DNA of 64,000 nucleotides from positions 310,001 through 374,000 of the forward strand of contig WSYJ01000139.1 in NCBI GenBank assembly GCA_020186115.1, given 5' to 3'. Origin of the DNA: Histomonas meleagridis. Its lineage: Eukaryota > Parabasalia > Tritrichomonadida > Dientamoebidae. Of this stretch, positions 40,301-48,301 are shown in pieces (positions within the stretch are counted from its first letter, which is position 1; each line of letters starts with the position of its first letter). The notes under the pieces were generated by a model. That model was given only the letters and a program-made list of their open reading frames with translations. It was not told where the DNA came from and made no database searches. The translations under genes and the position numbers were made by a program.

Positions 40301-40978
40301 AAAAGTACTGCGAAAATTGGTTGCGAATTATTGTTTTGGTATCTTTCTACTTTTAATGATTTCGAACCTGATGAAAATTCATTGTTAAATACTTCAAATA
40401 TTTTATTGGATTCATTAATTAATTGGAATGGTACAATTAAAGAAGCTGCGGATTCATTACATTTGATTTTAATAAGAATTAACGAAGAAAATTGTGTTAA
40501 CTTCTTAAGAGATAATTTTGAAAAATATTATGAAAACGAAAATGAAAATTTGGCACTTGTATTAATGAGAGTTTTCGTTGCAACTATTTTAGAAATCGAT
40601 TATGAAAATAATGATGTTTCATATTATATAATAAAATATATAACATTGAAAGTAAAGAATATGAAAGATAATGAAAAGGCGGCAGATAAAGCGATGGAAT
40701 TAATGCGTAATAAATTATCGCCTGAACTATTTACTGAAGTATATAATAAGATAATGGAAGAAGAATTAGAAAGAAAACGTAAAGAAAAACTTGAACTCGA
40801 AATAGAGGCTCAATTGGATCCAGAAGAATACAGAAGAAGAATGAAAGAAAAGAAAGAAAAGCAAATCACAGACCAAAGGAAGAAGGCATACTTCGAAAGT
40901 GGTGGATTCTTGACACCTTATGGGCCTGATGGTAAAGAAGTAGAGAAAGTTCCTTTGGCACCTGAATTTAGGGATTAA
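34388..40978 (+). CDS. UTP20: UTP20-like U3 snoRNP/SSU processome component (DRIM)
   Basis: 2196 residues from the ATG at 34388. The N-terminus matches the UTP20 pattern: RSFKQKINAINADI, then FYDELQNSMRGYLDPEYAIF, then SLPIILHNKEKLFNYFIDFL and QLSRDLRSDFYPYFPTIFKLL. The whole protein is HEAT-type helices, and the end is a highly charged helix (EEELERKRKEKLELEIEAQL) and basic tail, as in the family. Yeast and human UTP20 are longer (about 2500 and 2800 residues) and act in the nucleolus in early 18S rRNA processing. The middle part is very AT-rich and Asn/Ile/Lys-rich, and the ends use a more balanced code. No frame break is seen. Confidence 0.88.
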   Translation: MDKTNLLRKRHTFRSFKQKINAINADITNNFELKRDSPRGGDFGTYFYDELQNSMRGYLDPEYAIFTRDLLPISRSLPIILHNKEKLFNYFIDFLKKPHEEIKGCLEDVMKLITQLSRDLRSDFYPYFPTIFKLLSEQFDALMPTASAEFVDAFFQCVCFLLNFLKKSLINDLDNVIMMFYEFFLVHKREFVRRLGAESLAYLLRQAPNKIDSHKSLVESGRIFIQDKTPEEAEVFEKSLGLVLCAEIKNFSQSLRSNATKLIDPLFYNNDDFIINAFSYAQEKLSGHVREQFAIPYLEVLSAKLPTVNSDMCCKVFNFWMEKSEFNICHISLKVLPELIGHTDSNLLCEFLCNLDKYSLEDGTSELISNSVIYLIESENVEEHIEHLKECRRIVYLTQENILKYITENFNRLLMHLKVILEWIHPTQYLISNELIQCVKDNFDVNQELMIELSNYINDKSIYEKIKNINNLTINERKVLYSLMGKYEPDLLTEQPPYLITLLKDPENINEEFLDLLYSLTIISITKSPNWLNKKDEILNELYNIFNFNIDSHEIQQLSSKILYAFIQDDNKTFDLLSPKELLIRAANAVFNCEHTLESYKIGESYISRLTSSITKLANDMDKTFNLSLGFSNQNYLRFRTLDEDLIVEIIKFDQNYAIEIIDILYNRYPWNDCSFLAETLLKSLAKVSYVNEKLVSLIYLFANDNNKDYKKLELLINSISSLTKKDEFSEKAEEAIMELLKSTNINIRKAAFNLLYQSNILKNKDIKQQLKQKIKAQLDSFLETRINTDLISNFHVFIEEELTFERKFVVSVGINMSIGIITEYLTEKRKDKKRYEQNAQIIMQAMSYLNDYEIEPLIKAFLKEKPKASEIRNFPKFAIPMITRLTNHLIPYLDQISNLLLLALKQAPKPQINKELKKSLNALSIFFDSFEAQEDYANEILKYMNSIMKYNNIFGIRLLLSISKSTPKVYENHYEIVNDLIELVKLMNADTIDQIFLIFANIIQYIPDSHEEIINTFLNIVDNMKLFKRDRIWKPFIIFLGNMKECNQSNIYNDLIIKFVLNYQHIEMIDIIQGLEFDDKQFEGLCSLIAYPLSTEFRNNFIPIISEYLDEYSESFIQLNQNDFNQKSLIYNSLDTVGKFSYIFALQSFADIQINDFQLRSSAIGFLSRLISNSSIELINDFILPAIKFHLKKKHSHIPPKEVLFILNSIVKTFPDVLPSITKISNQSFFLTLGSGDINVRIESIKQLSNFIEQFDDWDINEFSTILFPFLCQIYMTPEIEVAFKSVCKYTNKESIKSLLKKLLKEIKYGTTLTLLIALCNSNIFTPEDCIQPLLNAIDDKKIQSKIKLRLIPAILNISKTPEIVQNLIKSISNKIYSKKVESRKIAQESLTALIECMEPNDFYVLFQALRNRLKENGQIPFLYVSLNNMIIHTKHKESFDSFIGLLTETLLKDIFEYESILRIKQNFIDAKKCLSFESFQYLASNINFRNSVNEFLDIIIKQFNKLHSLEQAKGAKKLIISLCKGFVENESVDAKILVDVINKFLDISDNQQNKSEENIESNTLDNVKYGMKYHDDIFIEKPERSETENANDIVKRLGSHFLISLFGVHLLLIFFEQELFDVEDENQVKLLEQLLLKLWAFTQKTNDTETLIISLKILQHYINLSSFLTLLPDIITFLTKSISKLSNATDAYGQEIFNLLQTILEKFPTMEFPIQFTCALVSFCNTQLDIHESCDRIFGVLLILMDRRNDIPEIYDTAEISFDLMIRALSADVRKYSAKLCSKFLSKYELSKQQFRNRLQFVLGNLSSPKVNARKTLITFLKYFINETSEDKYDEYIELIFTHCGVRIANETDENVIKKLNKFIGLLLNKIPNNRFLSLWNLMIRWTSTTGKQVRTGLLLLATTVSSCPDAMSNLINELQSIIDIHIKNDNIKVKTAAINLHRNIVMSYPDNENIKLLSISVINDLIIGKSTAKIGCELLFWYLSTFNDFEPDENSLLNTSNILLDSLINWNGTIKEAADSLHLILIRINEENCVNFLRDNFEKYYENENENLALVLMRVFVATILEIDYENNDVSYYIIKYITLKVKNMKDNEKAADKAMELMRNKLSPELFTEVYNKIMEEELERKRKEKLELEIEAQLDPEEYRRRMKEKKEKQITDQRKKAYFESGGFLTPYGPDGKEVEKVPLAPEFRD

Positions 40979-41630
40979 ATATGTAATAAAATATAATAAA
41001 TATAAAATTTTATAGAATTCTTGTTTGGGCATCAAAAATGATGCGGTTAAGAAAACGTTTACCATTTAATTGAAAAAGTGTAATACTTGGCCGGGAGGTT
41101 ATTAACGTTCGTTTTGATGAGCACTTTTTAACTATGCCCTCATAAATATTCGGCTGTTGTGTAATCCATTGATTTAATTTCAAATTTTTTCAATTATTAA
41201 TTCATTGTAGACTTATGAAAAGTTGGATTCTGAGTGTTCTATTGAATTTCTTCAGAAAATTTTATAGTTCTTTATTTGGTCGGGTGACCGTTAATTTGGA
41301 ACCCTCAGCGTTTTCATTGTTTTTGGCCGTTAATTTATACAAAATCTTCAAAAATCTGGTTGAAAAAAAATTGATTTAATTATATAACACTGATTTTCTT
41401 CAAAAAATGATTTAGTGATTTAGTGGATATTTATTGTCCTAAAGTCAAATAAAACTAATTCTAAATGTTTGTAGAAATCTTTAAAGACAAAATATTTTCT
41501 AAAAAAACGGTTTATTGATCAATTAAAGCTCAGAAAATAGAAAATCTTTTACTCACAATCAAAATTTTTGGTATTGAAAATAATCCTTAAAACGATTTTT
41601 AAATTAAAATTATATCACATTTACAAACGG
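40979..41630. other. intergenic region with two GACCGTTAATTT-type boxes
   Basis: About 650 bp without a supported gene. CCGTTA followed by ATTT occurs at 41288-41293 and again at 41328-41333, the same string that stands 18 bp before the methyltransferase ATG at 61151. Open sequence before 41631 lacks an ATG. Confidence 0.5.
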
Positions 41631-42812
41631 ATGTGCTCCTTTTTTGTAAATGATTTCGATAGTATTGGCGTGGAATATGGTGATGACGAGTGTTGGGATA
41701 CTGGGACATCACCTACAGAAATAGATATTCAATGGCTTAAAGATACTATTCATGACCTTTGTAACAAATCAAATCAACCAGAGTTATTCCCAGAAATTTG
41801 CCAAGAGCTTGTAAAAAGAAATTTTATTCCCCAAGATGACCTTTCAGAAATAGGAGATCATAGCAAAGATAAATTTCCGATTAATTGTGGATCTTTATCA
41901 CAAGTCTATGATACCTTAGAAGTGATAGGTGAAGGAGGGTATGGAAAAGTTTTAAAAATCCATAATTTGGTCGATCAACAAATATATGCATTAAAAATCA
42001 TCAACCTGGAGCCTTACGAAGTGGAAACAGCTGTTCACGAGGTTCAATGCCTTGCTCATCTTAATTTTCCAAACGTTCTCAGATATTATAGCTCATGGCT
42101 TGAAGAAAGTGAAACTGTTGGACTTTTATCGCTTTGCATACAGACAGAGTTCATCGATGGGATTTCACTTTCTTCATACTTAAGCACTCGAAAATTTGTT
42201 GATTTACCAACATCGCATAAAATTCTTGTTGATATTATCAATGCCCTTGAATCCATACACAGCGCTGGAGTAGTTCATAGGGATTTCAGGCCATCCAATA
42301 TAATGATTCGAACTGATGGATCAATTGTTGTAATTGATTTCGGAATATCATCAGTTCGAAGATTGCCTTTTGAACGTCACAGTGAATCACCACCTCTTCC
42401 AGTGACAACACAAGGTAGAATTGGTTCTCTGACAGTTCGTCCATTAGAGCAATTTTCGTTAAATGTTGGTCAGAATTCTTCCTACACTATGAGGAAGGTT
42501 GGAACCCCACTATACTCATCGCCACAACAGTTGAACGGAAAGAAAAGCTGTAAGGAAGATGATATTTACAGTTTTGGAATTGTTATGTTTGAAATACTAT
42601 ATGGATTCAAAACAGAAACAGAAAAGGCTAAGGTAATACAACAACTCCGAAATAAGGCCGTTCTTCCAGAGAAATTTTCGAAGGATTTCCCTGAAGAGAG
42701 TAAGATGATAATCAAGCTCACCGACCATAACCCGAAGAACAGAATGTCGGCAAAGGACGTCCTTCAGTCAAATCTTTTTTCCACTTGGAAAAATGAAGCC
42801 AAAAAATTGTAA
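41631..42812 (+). CDS. eIF2-alpha-kinase-like protein kinase with altered catalytic loop
   Basis: 393 residues from the ATG at 41631. After an N-terminal stretch of about 90 residues comes a kinase domain. The Gly loop is GEGGYGKV, the lysine is in YALKII, and HEVQCLAHLNFPNVLRYYSS with IQTEFIDGISLSSYL is typical of the PEK/GCN2 eIF2-alpha kinase group. The catalytic loop reads HRDFRPSNIM (about residue 216), with Arg where nearly all kinases have Lys; DFG is intact, and the APE motif reads SPQ. A Ser/Pro/Arg-rich insert lies before the activation segment GTPLYSSP, and DDIYSFGIVMFEILYGF follows. Such kinases phosphorylate eIF2-alpha under stress. The HRDxR and SPQ changes leave open whether it is fully active. 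Confidence 0.83.
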   Translation: MCSFFVNDFDSIGVEYGDDECWDTGTSPTEIDIQWLKDTIHDLCNKSNQPELFPEICQELVKRNFIPQDDLSEIGDHSKDKFPINCGSLSQVYDTLEVIGEGGYGKVLKIHNLVDQQIYALKIINLEPYEVETAVHEVQCLAHLNFPNVLRYYSSWLEESETVGLLSLCIQTEFIDGISLSSYLSTRKFVDLPTSHKILVDIINALESIHSAGVVHRDFRPSNIMIRTDGSIVVIDFGISSVRRLPFERHSESPPLPVTTQGRIGSLTVRPLEQFSLNVGQNSSYTMRKVGTPLYSSPQQLNGKKSCKEDDIYSFGIVMFEILYGFKTETEKAKVIQQLRNKAVLPEKFSKDFPEESKMIIKLTDHNPKNRMSAKDVLQSNLFSTWKNEAKKL

Positions 42813-43052
42813 ATCATTTCGAAATAGACTTTTTTAAATAAAAATAAAACTTTCAGTATTAGGGGTGTCCCTTATTTTCAATGTATGATGGGGTGCTCCT
42901 CTCCCACTGAAAAGCAAAAGTTGATAAACTTCTGAAATTTCAAATTAAAAAACGTTTTTAACACTTTTTTATGATTTCTTATTATTATTATCAAATATTA
43001 TCTCATAACTGTAAAAACCGAACAAAGTTGTTACAGTCGAAAACTGCTTTTC
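42813..43052. other. spacer between the kinase and the BspA tail relic
   Basis: AT-rich, no gene seen. It contains the kinase 3' region with an AATAAAAATAAAA stretch shortly after the stop. Confidence 0.4.
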
Positions 43053-43157
43053 ATGAAAAAGTTTCGAATCATCGCAGCAGAATACGGATTATCAAAAATT
43101 GACGAAGATCTATTTGCAGTTGATTTCAAAGAAGATAATCATGTACAAAATATTTAA
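43053..43157 (+). pseudogene. orphan BspA cytoplasmic-tail fragment
   Basis: A 34-codon frame from an ATG at 43053 ends in DEDLFAVDFKEDNHVQNI, clearly related to the C-terminal EEDPFA(K/S)DFKEDN of the BspA proteins at 23928 and 53976, with Pro replaced by Leu. No LRR, stalk or membrane segment is present upstream. It lies 50 bp outside the edge of the inverted duplication and looks like a leftover of a deleted BspA gene. Confidence 0.7.
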
Positions 43158-43693
43158 ATTAAAATACATTAAAAAATTTATAAAATATATAAAATTCAAA
43201 CATATATCAAGTTCTAATTATAGGCCAGTTGGTGGTCTGAATTTAATGGGATTTTGGGTGTTGATGTGTTGTTTCACTTGGAACTTATGGCTTTGAAAGC
43301 CTGCTAATGAATAAAAAACTCTTTGTATAAAGTAAATATCATGCATAATCTACTCCATAACCAAAGGGTTCTTTGAGTAAAATTCTTTAATGATATAAAT
43401 CATGATAAAAAAATAATTTAAATTAGAAATGAATATGAATTAATATTTATTATTTGTTAAATAATCAATTAACAAATTTTTTATGGCGTTGTTAGAGCAT
43501 AGATCCCAAGTGTTTATAAATAATTTCAGAAATCTTCGAAGAAAAAATAAAAATTTAAATCACAAAATTTTATAACCGTAAAAGTGTCGCATTTTCATAA
43601 CTTTATTGCGGTTTTGTTATGAAAAAAAATGTTGATTTGACCATTTTGGAAATTGTTTCGTTGAAAACAAAGATTTATTAAAAACAAGGTAGA

Positions 43694-44143
43694 TTACCAA
43701 ATGGTAAAGATTTGAACACGCCTTGGATCTGCTTTGGTTGGCTTCGAATTGACAAAGTTTTGTTGAAACATTGAACATTGTTCTTGACACGGTTGATGAT
43801 GGTCTGTACCCTTCCAATGTTGATCACACTCTGAAACACATTGATCTGGTGAAAAATAATCATATTGATCTGAATTTGGAATCGTTACACAACTTTTACG
43901 ACATTTAAGCCATTTTTTAAAGTCTGTGGATGAATTAACGTTATGACTACATTTCGATAGACATTGGCTAACTTCTTTTTTCATTTTACGTTGACCAAAT
44001 TGAATCTTTTCTTTTTCGATAAAACCGTTTGTGCATGTTCCTAGACACATCCTTTTCTTAGATGGAGAACCTGCAAATAGCGAAAGACATTTCCTCTTAC
44101 AATGTTGAGAATCAAATAAGAGCGAAAAAAGGAAGAAAATCAT
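43694..44143 (-). CDS. secreted protein with three twin-CX3C hairpins, copy 2 (probably the original form)
   Basis: 149 residues from the ATG at 44143. The N-terminus MIFFLFSLLFDS is signal-like. All six CX3C motifs are present: CKRKC, CLGTC, CLSKC, CRKSC, CVSEC, CQEQC, forming three hairpin units with inner loops of 13, 15 and 12 residues. The unit spacing is regular, and each loop is hydrophilic and helix-friendly. The protein ends soon after the last motif (RRVQIFTIW). Compared with copy 1, which loses the sixth motif by a one-base insertion, this version is complete. Known proteins with twin CX3C are small Tims, CHCH relatives and plant alpha-hairpinins, but none has three such units with a signal peptide that I can name. 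Confidence 0.75.
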   Translation of the reverse strand: MIFFLFSLLFDSQHCKRKCLSLFAGSPSKKRMCLGTCTNGFIEKEKIQFGQRKMKKEVSQCLSKCSHNVNSSTDFKKWLKCRKSCVTIPNSDQYDYFSPDQCVSECDQHWKGTDHHQPCQEQCSMFQQNFVNSKPTKADPRRVQIFTIW

Positions 44144-44329
44144 TTTTTGTTATGAGCCTCAAACCGCATTTTGCCTGTCAAATCAATAGAAAATTGAATC
44201 GATAACCGTAAATTTTCGATGTTTTAAAATAACGGTTTCATTGATTTATTTACATTGCCACTTTTCATATTACAACAAAAAGATAAACTGAAAAATTGAA
44301 ATTAAAAAAAATATTTTTATTAAAATACA

Positions 44330-45255
44330 TTATTTAATAAAATTTTCTTCATTATTTTCTTTGCTTTCCCATTTTAAAAGTTCTCCAAATCCAAATTGTT
44401 GAACAACAAAAAAATTATTCACGACTTCATCAAAATAAAGTTTAACCATTCCTTCTCGTAATGTTTCAAAATTTGGTACATATCTTAATGAATTTAACAT
44501 TCGTGATGATGTTTCAAAATTCCCATATTTACAATGATGTAAATGTGAAATACTCATACAATAACAAAATTCTTCTTTATAATGTGTTGAAATAGTTTCT
44601 TCATTAATATTACTTGGCGTGATTTCTGAATTACCAATAAGTTGTGACGAACCAAATACAAATGGAAGAATAAGATAATCATTAATGCCCCATGCTCCAT
44701 GTGAACCTGCTGGTGCAACTTGAAATTTATTAATAACTTGATAAATAAGGTTCCAATATTCCCAAAAGATATTAAACACTATAAACTTTGAATCTTCTTC
44801 ACTTAAAAGATAAATTTTATTTAAAATTGTAATAAATGCTAAAAAAATTAAATTCATGACCTGTACCAAAATCAACACGGTGAAGATTACCAAATGATTC
44901 TGTAAAATAATATATTACTTCTTCATTATTCGTAACCCTTGAAAATAATTCATGTGCATTTTCTTTGACTTTAAATAACCATTGACAAAATCCTTTATTA
45001 CGAAAAATGGATTTTTGTGTGATAATTTCTGTTTCATTTAAATATTGTTTTAATCGTGAAAATATTTCTAGAAGTTCTTGAATAATAATATTCCTCGATT
45101 TTTCTTTTGGTTTTCGAGACTTACTTTTGAACAGAATTTAAAAGTTGATAAAAAGTTCTTTTAATATCATAATAAGCAGGTGTTTCTTTCCATATGTTAA
45201 TATCTTCTTTATTTTTAATTTTTCGACAAGGTATTTGTGTTTGTTGTTTATTCAT
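44330..45255 (-). pseudogene. PTPA copy 2 with two single-base frameshifts
   Basis: It spans 926 bases against 924 in copy 1. One extra A in the run near 44840-44846 and one extra T near 45126 break the frame in two places, so the ATG at 45255 leads to a short product and only the last ~165 residues stay open. The rest is nearly identical to copy 1. Both changes lie in homopolymers, so an assembly error is possible; if real, the copy is dead. Confidence 0.75.
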
Positions 45256-45320
45256 GAAAAATAATAAAAACCGTTAAACAGAAGTAAACCATAACGATAG
45301 GAATTGTTTCTTATTTAAAA
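45256..45320. promoter_or_regulatory. copy of the bidirectional promoter (PTPA/thioesterase)
   Basis: Same 65-bp layout as 27435-27499, reversed: CCGTTA at 45271-45276 and TAACGATA at 45292-45299. Confidence 0.45.
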
Positions 45321-45748
45321 ATGTTAATTTCATCAACAAAAAATATTTCACGTCATTGGATTTCAACTAAAGATATCAATTTAAGAGAATTATTAAAATT
45401 AGAGTCAGAATTTCAAAGTAATAAAGAAGTTACTTTTAATCTTTCTACAAATCGAACACAAAAAGCAGGAGATGATATTTTATCAACACCAGGAATGATT
45501 AGTCAAATGAATGATGAAACATGTAAATATGTAAATTCATTTCTTCCAAAGGATTATTCAACAGTTACTTCTAAAGTTGTTTGTCAACATAAAGCACCTT
45601 TATCACTTGGTAAACATTTTTTTAATTCAAGGTAAAGTAAAAAGATATTCAAGGACAGAAAGCAATTTTTCATGTTCTTTGTCTTTCAGAAGAATCAAAA
45701 ATAATTGGAGATGCAGAAATTTCTATTCAAGTTATTAAACATAAATAA
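45321..45748 (+). pseudogene. hotdog thioesterase copy 2, frameshifted
   Basis: 428 bases against 426 in copy 1. One extra T (around 45620) and one extra A shortly after (around 45640) put about seven codons out of frame and introduce a stop, so the protein ends after about 104 residues, losing the last strands of the hotdog fold. The rest is the same as copy 1. As both changes are in homopolymers, sequencing error must be excluded. Confidence 0.75.
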
Positions 45749-45832
45749 AATATAATAAAATAAAAATAAATCTATGTTTTAATTTATTTATCAAAAAATA
45801 ATAATAATAATAGTGATTTTTGATTTCAATTT

Positions 45833-46294
45833 TTATACGTTTGAACTTTGAATATCTTGTGACATCATACTTGATGAAAGTTCTTCTTCATATTCTTCTG
45901 CTTCATGATTCCTGTTTTGACGTTTTAAAAATTCGATATATGTTGTCGAAAGTGTTCGAACTTCTTTAATAGGTATATCAGTGAGTGTTGAAATTAATTC
46001 TAAATCACGAAGTCCAACTCTTCGAATCGTTTGAATAAACTTTGATAACTTTAACTTTTCTTCTGTCGCTTCTGTAGATGATGTAATTATTTCTTTGACT
46101 GCTTGTGGTCCAACTGATGGATGAGGTCTATTATCTGCAATAGATGCAAGTTGGACAAGATTTAATTGAAGTCGTGTTTGATAAAGAATTGAGTCCATAA
46201 TTCTTCCTTCATTTTGACATTTCATTATAACTGCAAGAAGTTTAGAATTTTCGTCAAGGATTTGTTGAATACTTTCATTTGATATTTCTTCCAT
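45833..46294 (-). CDS. SS18/SSXT-family protein, copy 2
   Basis: 153 residues from the ATG at 46294, matching the protein at 26463-26924 residue for residue as far as I can compare, with the SSXT domain (IQQILDENSKLL, YQTRLQLNLVQLASIAD). The copy 1 poly-A run after the stop is missing, and the T-rich leader differs slightly in length. The proximal TTCCTATCGT box is kept, but sequence beyond 46362 is different, so distal regulation may differ. Its intact state contrasts with the broken PTPA and thioesterase frames in the same block. Confidence 0.87.
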   Translation of the reverse strand: MEEISNESIQQILDENSKLLAVIMKCQNEGRIMDSILYQTRLQLNLVQLASIADNRPHPSVGPQAVKEIITSSTEATEEKLKLSKFIQTIRRVGLRDLELISTLTDIPIKEVRTLSTTYIEFLKRQNRNHEAEEYEEELSSSMMSQDIQSSNV

Positions 46295-46417
46295 TTGTTT
46301 TTTTTTTCTTTTTTTTTTTTGCACAAATACGATAGGAATGTTTTGAATCCGTTTTGATCGTGAATGTCTCAAATTTTTGTAGTTTATAAATCGAAAAGTA
46401 AATATTTACTAAAATCC

Positions 46418-47551
46418 TTAATTTTTTCTAACTTTAAAGTCTTGAATCAATTTCAAAATTCTTTTTGCCTTGTCCACTTCCTTACCAATTTTATTCGTTT
46501 TTTCATTTTCCGAATTCTTTAATTTCAAGTTAACGTTTTCCTCTTCAATTTCTTTTTGCTTTAAACGTTCTTCTGTACTTTTCACATCGATTTCAATCAA
46601 TTTCAATTGCTGCACTTTTTCTTTGTATTCGCCTTTCAAAATTGAATTCTTTTCTTTTTCTTTGTTCAATTTTTCCTCTTCGCTAATTAGCTGCAGCCGT
46701 AAATTGTTGATTTGCTCGTTGTTTAATGAAGTGGCTTTAAACCTTTTATTAAAGGTTATGGGAAGTGATGGATCTGCGGGAGGAATATTGGTTTCGTTCT
46801 TTTCATTATAAATTGGAACTGGAACTTGAATCTGTGATCGTTGATTTAGAGGGCTTTGACGATTGTTAAGTGGATTGTTTCGATTTTGATAAAGAAATGC
46901 TGGTGCACCTGGAACAGGTTTAAAAGAATTTAATGGTGATGCTCGAGTTGATGGTAATGTATTGCTGCCATGTTGACGCGTACGGGAAAAATCGCTTGGT
47001 TTGATATAATTTATTTCGCCTTTAAAGATTTTGTTGATAGTTTGGGATAATTGAATTATTGGAATTCGTGATGAAAAAGTTTGCTTAAAATCATTACTTT
47101 GATCAAAATAAGTTTCGCAAATATTAACAAATGTTATGAGAGAAGGAGATTCTATAAAAAGATTGATATCTTTGTCAAGTTGATTCCGATCAAAATTTTC
47201 AATCGAAGTATTGAGTTGTATATATTGGGTGACTTCTACACGAAATAATTGAACTTGCTTATCAAGAAGTTCTTTTGCTTTAAGTAACTGATCTTTTGTG
47301 ATATTATTGTAAATTGATAGCTTGATTATATCTTGCTTTTGGACAGGATTGTCGCATGCTGCAACACGGGTGCAGGTATCTTCTGAAATCTTGGATAAAT
47401 CTTGAAAGATTTCTTTGGATTCTGGAATTTTATCAAATCCTATTTCATTGATATAATTTCTCATTGACTCTAATAATGATATTAATTCACCGTGCTTGTC
47501 TGGTTGTTTTTCTTGTAATTTTTTGAAATATTCTTCTACATCATCGCTCAT
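46418..47551 (-). CDS. coiled-coil protein, function unknown
   Basis: 377 residues from the ATG at 47551. Residues 1-190 are helical and acidic (MSDDVEEYFKKLQEKQPDKH; later an ITFVNICETYFDQS stretch). Residues about 190-275 are disordered, rich in Pro, Asn, Gln and Arg (RASPLNSFKPVPGAPAFLYQ), and residues about 280-377 form a strong Glu/Lys coiled coil ending in KAKRILKLIQDFKVRKN. The layout of helical head, Pro linker and coiled coil is common in vesicle-coat and kinetochore adaptors. I cannot assign a family. Its start lies about 750 bp from the next gene. Confidence 0.7.
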   Translation of the reverse strand: MSDDVEEYFKKLQEKQPDKHGELISLLESMRNYINEIGFDKIPESKEIFQDLSKISEDTCTRVAACDNPVQKQDIIKLSIYNNITKDQLLKAKELLDKQVQLFRVEVTQYIQLNTSIENFDRNQLDKDINLFIESPSLITFVNICETYFDQSNDFKQTFSSRIPIIQLSQTINKIFKGEINYIKPSDFSRTRQHGSNTLPSTRASPLNSFKPVPGAPAFLYQNRNNPLNNRQSPLNQRSQIQVPVPIYNEKNETNIPPADPSLPITFNKRFKATSLNNEQINNLRLQLISEEEKLNKEKEKNSILKGEYKEKVQQLKLIEIDVKSTEERLKQKEIEEENVNLKLKNSENEKTNKIGKEVDKAKRILKLIQDFKVRKN

Positions 47552-48301
47552 TTCCTGATAAATGGTACTCGGGAATGTAAACTTATTAAAAAGTTTAACT
47601 GGAACTAGTCAAAAATTTTATTGCGCGGTTTTTTTATTAATGGATTCTGATCCTTACTGACAAAGCAAGGCTCATTCTTCTTTTACTAAAAACTCGAATT
47701 TCTTTTGATCCATTTCTTCTATAAGTGATCAGTGCATAAAAGATTTAGATATTTTAATATGAACACACCTGAAGAAGAAACCAACGAAGAATCATTTAAA
47801 TAATTAAAAATTTTTTATAAAATGTCAAATCTTCCATAAGTTAGATATTTTATTCTCTTGAGTTTAACTTTTTTTTTACGAATTCTTTCCATTTATTAAT
47901 GTTATAAAGTTTCAAATAATGAATTCTATTTAGAGAATGAATATAATGTAATTTTGTTAATATTTTCATCTTGTGTAATTCATGATGTATTATATTTGTT
48001 TTAAGCAGAGCCATCGAAACCATTGATATCCATGCATTTGTATGAACAATATTGTAAAGGAAAAAAGTTTTTGATTTTATTTTTTTTTTCATGAGTATAA
48101 GACATATTATAAATGTTTTACAAATAGAACATTAATATCTAAAGCAAAGACGAAATAAATGATGAAAAACAATTATTCAAAATTTCTTTAATAGAAATGG
48201 AAACACAAACATTAAATTTTGCTCAAAGTTATTTTAAATTAATTACGAAAATATTTATTGATACGCAAAAGTAAAAACATAAAAATCTTCTGCAAATGAT
48301 T
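47552..48301. other. gene-poor 750-bp spacer
   Basis: AT-rich sequence with a short Lys/Asn/Ile-rich minus-strand frame at about 47850-48092 that I do not trust, and a tiny frame near 47760 (MNTPEEETNEESFK). No RNA gene or conserved motif is seen. Confidence 0.45.

Larger units (their letters stand above)
43208..46362 (-). repeat. inverted segmental duplication, copy 2 (3.15 kb)
   Basis: Reverse-complement twin of 26392-29545, 13.7 kb away. Length differs by only a base or so overall because small indels balance out. Differences include single-base gains in A or T runs that break the thioesterase and PTPA frames, a Lys/Gln change at the start of the CX3C protein, and an Asn/Thr change in PTPA. 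Confidence 0.95.

Noticed and set aside
47850-48092. 80-codon minus-strand Lys/Ile/Asn frame
   Set aside because: Composition equals translated AT-rich noise and no family phrase is present.
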